64,000 nt of DNA, from contig DASQOR010000068.1 of assembly GCA_035644395.1 (NCBI GenBank), positions 1-64,000 of the forward strand, in the 5' to 3' direction. The notes beneath the pieces are model-generated. The model was not told the origin of the DNA. It was given only the letters and a program-made list of their open reading frames with translations, and ran no database searches. A program made the translations under genes and the position numbers. Source of the DNA: JBGPLJ01 sp035644395 (GTDB taxonomy: Bacteria; Pseudomonadota; Gammaproteobacteria; Steroidobacterales; Steroidobacteraceae). This document shows, one piece after another, positions 59,696 to 64,000 of the stretch. How positions within the stretch are numbered: position 1 is the stretch's first letter; every line of letters begins with the position of its first letter.

Positions 59696-60046
59696 TCACT
59701 GGCCGGGAATCGGCAGGCATTCCATGATTTCGACCGCTTCGCCCGGAAATATCGAAAAGTGCGGGTGCTTCTCGAACATCCTGGCAGCCGCTTCGTGGGA
59801 CTCGGCCTTCACGACCACGTAACCCGCCAGGTTGTTCCGGGTGTCCGAAATGCCCTGCGCGGCGGCGCGCTTCGTCTTTCCCAGCGGGCCTCCCTGCTCG
59901 ACGATGGCGGCCTTGTGGGCGATCATCCAGGCTCCCCACGCCTGCATGCCCTCCGCTTCCAGCTTCTTGCGCTTGCCTTCGTCCATCTTTTCCCACTCCG
60001 CCCGGGACAATTGCGTACCGGTGTAAACGGCCAGAAATTTCTTCAT
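59696..60046 (-). CDS. YCII-domain protein
   Basis: A 116-residue protein with a ferredoxin-like YCII-related fold. MKKFLAVYTGTQLSRAEWEK opens it, and AESHEAAARMFEKHPHFSIF (family: xAxxxHPH) contains the conserved His region. EIMECLPIPGQ ends it. Function is not known; some members act with ECF sigma factors. The frame extends upstream to 60436 but ATG 60046 fits the family. It is convergent with the response regulator. Confidence 0.87.
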   Translation of the reverse strand: MKKFLAVYTGTQLSRAEWEKMDEGKRKKLEAEGMQAWGAWMIAHKAAIVEQGGPLGKTKRAAAQGISDTRNNLAGYVVVKAESHEAAARMFEKHPHFSIFPGEAVEIMECLPIPGQ

Positions 60047-60160
60047 GACTTGCTCCAGTTCGGGCGTTGTAAAGGCAAGAATCAGTCGAATCGCCCGCGC
60101 AAGCAACCGAGAGTGGAAGGTGCTTAAATGCGCGCACCAAGAATAATAAGGGGGAACGCC

Positions 60161-61813
60161 ATGAAGCGCCTCAGCCGTCGCACCTTCATCGCCGCGGGTC
60201 TCACCGCGAGCGCCGCAACCTTCGCCCGCTGGGACACCCGCCCCGACGCGATCCTGCATAACGGCAAGATACTCACGATGGGCACGCGGGAGCGAGAAGT
60301 TCAGGCGCTCGCACTCGCCGGCAGCCGTGTCCTTGCCATCGGCACGAGCAAGGAGATGCTCGCGCTCGCAGGGCCGACCGCGCGTCGCGTCGATCTCGGC
60401 GGCAAGCGCGTCACGCCGGGTTTCAATGATGCGCATTCACATCCGTGCGAAAGCGGTTTGGAGCTCGTGACGCAGGTGCCGCTCGAGATGGATTCGCTTG
60501 AAGCCATCCTGGCGGCGATTCGCGCGAAGGCGGCCGCGACGCCACCCGGTGAATGGGTGATCGGCTTCCTGTACGACGACACCAAGACGCCGCGTCCGCT
60601 CAATCGCGCCGATCTCGATGCCGTGGCTCCCGCTCATCCGGTGGTCGTGCAGCACCGGGGCGGCCACACCGCGTTTGTGAATTCGCGCGCGCTCGCCGCC
60701 ATCAAGGTCGACGAGAACACTCCGGATCCGCCGCACAGCCAGTTCTTCCGCGACGCCGCCGGACGTCACAATGGACGCGTGGCGGAAGATGCCGTGGGGA
60801 CGATCCTCGCGCTCGCCATCAAGCCGCCGACCCGTGACGACTACCGCAAGGGCGCTGCGCTGGTCTCGAAAATGTTCGTGAGCCGCGGGATCACCTCGGC
60901 CTGCGAGGCCGACGGACATCCGGAAACCCTGCAGGCGTACCAGGACGCGCGCGGTGCGGGCGAGCTCCTCGGCCGTTTCTACACGCACATCAACTACGAC
61001 GATCTCGACAAGATGATCGCTGCCGGTGTGCACACGGGCCTGGGCGACGAATGGGTGCGCGTCGGCGCGATCAAGCTCTACAGCGACGGCTCCATCTCCG
61101 AACGCACCGCCCTGCTCTCCCAGCCCTACGAAGGCCTTGGCGACTTCAAGGGTGTCAGCCGCGCGACGCGCGAAGTACTGTACGAGAAGGCGCGCAAGGC
61201 CTACCTCGCCGGCTGGCAGGTGGGCATTCACGCGAATGGCGACGTCGCGATCGATACCGTCCTCAACGTCTACGAACAGCTGCAGCGGGAATTTCCGCGG
61301 CGCGATGCGCGCCTGCGCATCGAGCACTGCACGGTCGTCAACGCGGATCTCGTCCGGCGAATCAAGGCAGCCGGCGTGATTCCCCTGCCGTTTGCGTGCT
61401 ACGTGCTCTTCCACGGCGAGAAGATGCACTTCTACGGTGAGGAACGCCTGAAGCACATGTTCGCCATGCGCGACTTCATCGACGCCGGCATCAAGGTGGC
61501 GCCGGGTTCGGATTACACGGCAAGCCCGGCCGACCCGATGCTGTGGCTGCGCTCGGAGGTCACGCGCACCGATGCCACGGGGCATGTCTGGGGCGCGAAC
61601 CAGCGCATCTCGGTCGAAGAAGCCATTCGCTGCTCCACGGTGAACGGCGCCTACGCCACGTTCGAGGAAAACATCAAGGGCACGCTCGAACCAGGCCAGC
61701 TCGCGGATCTCGTCGTCTGGGACCAGGACCTGATGACGATCGATCCCGTGACTTTCACCAGCGTGAAGCCGGAGCGCACGATGATCGGCGGCCGCTGGGT
61801 CTACGAGGGCTGA
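60161..61813 (+). CDS. Amidohydrolase (YtcJ-like), exported
   Basis: A 550-residue amidohydrolase with a Tat-like signal (SRRTFIAAGLTASAATFA). ILHNGKILTM opens the domain. The metal ligands include FNDAHSHPCESG, HANGDVAIDTVL, EHCTVV and GSDYTASPADPM. QADGS-type segments are conserved as DGSISERTALL. Family members hydrolyse amides or N-acyl groups; the substrate is unknown. AAGGGGG precedes ATG 60161. The M20 gene follows after four bases, so the two may act in one pathway. Confidence 0.9.
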   Translation: MKRLSRRTFIAAGLTASAATFARWDTRPDAILHNGKILTMGTREREVQALALAGSRVLAIGTSKEMLALAGPTARRVDLGGKRVTPGFNDAHSHPCESGLELVTQVPLEMDSLEAILAAIRAKAAATPPGEWVIGFLYDDTKTPRPLNRADLDAVAPAHPVVVQHRGGHTAFVNSRALAAIKVDENTPDPPHSQFFRDAAGRHNGRVAEDAVGTILALAIKPPTRDDYRKGAALVSKMFVSRGITSACEADGHPETLQAYQDARGAGELLGRFYTHINYDDLDKMIAAGVHTGLGDEWVRVGAIKLYSDGSISERTALLSQPYEGLGDFKGVSRATREVLYEKARKAYLAGWQVGIHANGDVAIDTVLNVYEQLQREFPRRDARLRIEHCTVVNADLVRRIKAAGVIPLPFACYVLFHGEKMHFYGEERLKHMFAMRDFIDAGIKVAPGSDYTASPADPMLWLRSEVTRTDATGHVWGANQRISVEEAIRCSTVNGAYATFEENIKGTLEPGQLADLVVWDQDLMTIDPVTFTSVKPERTMIGGRWVYEG

Positions 61814-61817
61814 CCCA

Positions 61818-63149
61818 ATGCGCGCCCACTATCTTCGAATGCTCGCTTCCACCGCCGCAATCCTTCTCACGCTGCCGATTGTCGCGAGCGCGAAGCCGCC
61901 GGCGCCCGCGGTGAACGCCGATCGCTTGAATGCGCATCTCGCGGCACTCTCCCGATTCGGCACGAACCCCGAAGGCGGCGTCAGCCGTGTGGCGTACAGC
62001 GACTTTGATGTCGCTGGCCGCGCCTACGTCACCCAGCTGATGAAAGACGCCGGGCTCACGGTGCGTGTCGATGCGGCCGGGAACCTCATCGGCCGGCTCG
62101 AGGGGCGGAACCCGAAGTTGCCGGCGATCGTGCTCGGTTCGCACACCGACTCGGTTCCGAGCGGCGGAAACTACGACGGTGACGTCGGTGTGCTGGGTGC
62201 CATCGAAGTTGCCCAGCGCTTGCATGAGGCCGGCGTTGCCCTGCGCCATCCCCTCGAGATCGTGAACTTCACCGACGAGGAAGGCAGCATGATCGGCAGC
62301 CTCGCAATCGTGGGCCACATCAAGCCGGGCACGCTCGATCAGGTGAGTCACAGCGGCAAGACAGTCCGCGACGGCGTTCGCGCAGTCGGTGGCGATCCCG
62401 AGCAGCTGCCGACGGCCCAGCGCCGCGCTGGCGAACTGGCGGCCTATGTCGAGCTCCACATCGAACAGGGCGCGATTCTCGAAGAGAGCAAGATCGACAT
62501 CGGCGTCGTCGAAGGCATCGTCGGCATTCGCCGCTGGGATGTCACCGTCCACGGCTTCGCGAACCACGCGGGAACCACGCCGATGAACCGGCGCCACGAT
62601 GCACTCGTGAGCGCCTCCGACTTCGTGCTCGCCGTCAGCCGCGTCGCGACGACGCTGCCCGGCCGGCAGGTCGCGACGGTCGGCGTGATCAAGGCGGAAC
62701 CCGGTGCGCCGAACGTCATTCCCGGCAAGGTAACGATGACGCTCGAGATTCGCGATCTCGACGAGGCCAAGATGCAGCAGGTCTTCGACGCGATTCGATC
62801 GAAGGCCGGGGAAATCGCAACCGCTCGTGAGACGCCCATCGACCTTGTCGAAATCCCACTGGGGATCGAACCGGCGCCGACCCATGAAGCCGTCCGGCAA
62901 ATCGTTGCCACTGCGGCGAAGTCTCTCGGCCTCTCGAGCAAGTTCATGCCGAGCGGCGCCGCGCATGACGCGCAGCACATGACCTACCTCGCGCCGACTG
63001 GCATGATCTTCGTGCCGAGCATCGGCGGCATCAGCCATTCGCCCAAGGAATATACGGCGCCGGAAGCCGTTGCGAACGGCGCGAACGTGCTGCTTCGAAC
63101 GGTGCTCGCGATCGACGGCGGCGCGCTCGGCCCCGCGGACGTGCACTGA
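61818..63149 (+). CDS. M20-family amidohydrolase (allantoate/carbamoylase-like), exported
   Basis: A 443-residue zinc hydrolase of the hydantoinase/carbamoylase branch, related to allantoate amidohydrolase. A signal peptide (LLTLPIVASAKP) is present. Metal ligands are visible in GSHTDSVPSGGNYDGDVGV and NFTDEEGSMIG, and in VELHIEQGAILE. DVTVHGFANHAGTTPM is the dimerisation-domain motif. It probably hydrolyses an N-carbamoyl or amide compound in the periplasm. It is coupled to the preceding amidohydrolase. Confidence 0.92.
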   Translation: MRAHYLRMLASTAAILLTLPIVASAKPPAPAVNADRLNAHLAALSRFGTNPEGGVSRVAYSDFDVAGRAYVTQLMKDAGLTVRVDAAGNLIGRLEGRNPKLPAIVLGSHTDSVPSGGNYDGDVGVLGAIEVAQRLHEAGVALRHPLEIVNFTDEEGSMIGSLAIVGHIKPGTLDQVSHSGKTVRDGVRAVGGDPEQLPTAQRRAGELAAYVELHIEQGAILEESKIDIGVVEGIVGIRRWDVTVHGFANHAGTTPMNRRHDALVSASDFVLAVSRVATTLPGRQVATVGVIKAEPGAPNVIPGKVTMTLEIRDLDEAKMQQVFDAIRSKAGEIATARETPIDLVEIPLGIEPAPTHEAVRQIVATAAKSLGLSSKFMPSGAAHDAQHMTYLAPTGMIFVPSIGGISHSPKEYTAPEAVANGANVLLRTVLAIDGGALGPADVH

Positions 63150-63179
63150 TCGGCGACCGCTGCGCGGACAAGACCCGAT

Positions 63180-64000
63180 CTACTTCCGGTCCGCGTAGAC
63201 CTTGACCAGCCGATAGAGAAACTCGCGCCCTTCGAGGAGCGACTGCACGCCGACATACTCGTTGAGACCGTGAATGTGGCCGAGGTCGGGACCGACGAAC
63301 ACCGGCTCGACGCCGTAGGTCGGAATGCCGACCGCGTTCGTGAACTCGCCGTCGGTACCGCCGGCCTGCAGGATCGGCAGCACCGGCACGCCCGGCCAGA
63401 ACTCTTCCGTGAGCTTTTCGATCGGCGCGAGAATCGCGGGCGTCAGCGGTGGCGATTTAGACGTCGGGCCCCGGGCTTCGAGCGTCGTGACTTTCACTTG
63501 CGGGTCCGCGACCAGCTCCTCGAGCTTCGCGCGCACCGTGGCGGTCGAAGTACCCGGGAATATCCGGCAGTTCACATTCGCACGCGCCCGTTGCGGCAGA
63601 GCATTGGTAGCGTGGCCGGCGTCGAGCATCGTCGCGACGCAGGTCGTGCGCAGCGTTGCATTCCAGCTCGGGTCCTTGTTCGCGACGAGCGCGAGCGCTT
63701 GCACATCGGCGGCGTCCTTCAGGAACGCGGTCATCGCGTTCGCAACGTCCGTCTCGCCCTTCCCCGCCTTGATCCTGGCCATGCCGGTGAAGTACGCGCG
63801 ATTGGCGTCGTTGAACTCGAACGGAAATTCGTACGCGCCGATCTTGAGCAGCGCCGCCGACAGGCGATAGATCGCATTGTCCCTCACGGGCCGCGAGCTG
63901 TGGCCGCCCGGGTTCGTCACCTCCAGCCGGTAGTTCTGCGGAAACTTCTCGCCCGCCTCCACGTTGTGCGAGACCCGGTTGCCATGCGCGTCGAGCTCGC
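63180..64000 (-). CDS. M20/M25/M40-family peptidase, cut by window edge
   Basis: The C-terminal part (at least 272 residues) of an M20 metallopeptidase. ELDAHGNRVSHNVEAGEKF runs to the right edge, so the start and the first metal ligands lie outside. NPGGHSSRP is the dimerisation-domain motif, and GGTDGEFT and GHIHGLNEYV hold a catalytic region and the last ligand. A role as carboxypeptidase G2-like or dipeptidase-like enzyme is possible. The gene converges on the preceding M20 gene, with 30 bases between the stops. Confidence 0.9.
   Translation of the reverse strand, partial: ELDAHGNRVSHNVEAGEKFPQNYRLEVTNPGGHSSRPVRDNAIYRLSAALLKIGAYEFPFEFNDANRAYFTGMARIKAGKGETDVANAMTAFLKDAADVQALALVANKDPSWNATLRTTCVATMLDAGHATNALPQRARANVNCRIFPGTSTATVRAKLEELVADPQVKVTTLEARGPTSKSPPLTPAILAPIEKLTEEFWPGVPVLPILQAGGTDGEFTNAVGIPTYGVEPVFVGPDLGHIHGLNEYVGVQSLLEGREFLYRLVKVYADRK

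Noticed and set aside
1..64000. tRNA, rRNA, CRISPR or riboswitch
   Set aside because: No cloverleaf, rRNA stretch, repeat-spacer array or known riboswitch core was recognised in the gaps by eye; a covariance-model search could still find a small RNA.

Overview
The window is GC-rich, densely packed bacterial chromosome. Gene content and order (gatCAB divergent from mreBCD-mrdA-rodA; lptD-surA-pdxA-rsmA-apaG-apaH; dacA-ybeD; amgK-murU) point to a gammaproteobacterium. The many secreted S9, M28 and M20 hydrolases and the bacterial kynurenine pathway suggest a Steroidobacterales, Nevskiales or Xanthomonadales-like lineage; that placement is an inference from gene content. No rRNA, tRNA or CRISPR array was found.

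Left part (1-24 kb) is core biology. The tail of an IS30-type transposase sits at the edge, then gatCAB on the minus strand, divergent from a long plus-strand cell-shape and peptidoglycan operon: mreB, mreC, mreD, mrdA (PBP2), rodA, mltB, rlpA, dacA, a D-amino-acid transaminase gene and ybeD. Facing it is the minus-strand unit amgK-murU-lipA-lipB, divergent from lptD-surA-pdxA-rsmA-apaG-apaH. The most striking non-coding feature lies here. The gaps before mltB and before dacA are each filled by a near-perfect stem of about 35 bp that buries the likely start codon of the downstream murein hydrolase. The two stems share a scaffold but differ by compensatory base changes.

Middle part (24-36 kb): an 11.7 kb block lies between apaH and folA, which are convergent neighbours in E. 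coli. It carries a seven-gene operon for tryptophan breakdown from (formyl)kynurenine through 3-hydroxyanthranilate and aminomuconate, followed by two tandem S9 peptidases on the other strand. Tryptophan 2,3-dioxygenase is absent from the window.

Right part (36-64 kb) is accessory: a large exported DUF11 protein, paired paralogous lipoproteins, an M28 peptidase, a GMC dehydrogenase with its small subunit and an orphan polyamine-type binding lipoprotein, MAPEG and Sel1-like genes, an amino-acid permease, a TIR-TolB-TPR fusion, a trypsin-like protease, two further cyclase/formamidase paralogues, a CAP protein, a decayed DUF924 gene, a membrane-anchored MDR reductase, a LytS/LytTR two-component pair that may be leaderless, an amidohydrolase and two M20 enzymes, the last cut by the window edge.

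Overlaps are common. Many neighbours share ATGA/GTGA junctions, and several convergent pairs share their stop codons. Only one gap exceeds 300 bases (56149-56520); it holds the DUF924 remnant.
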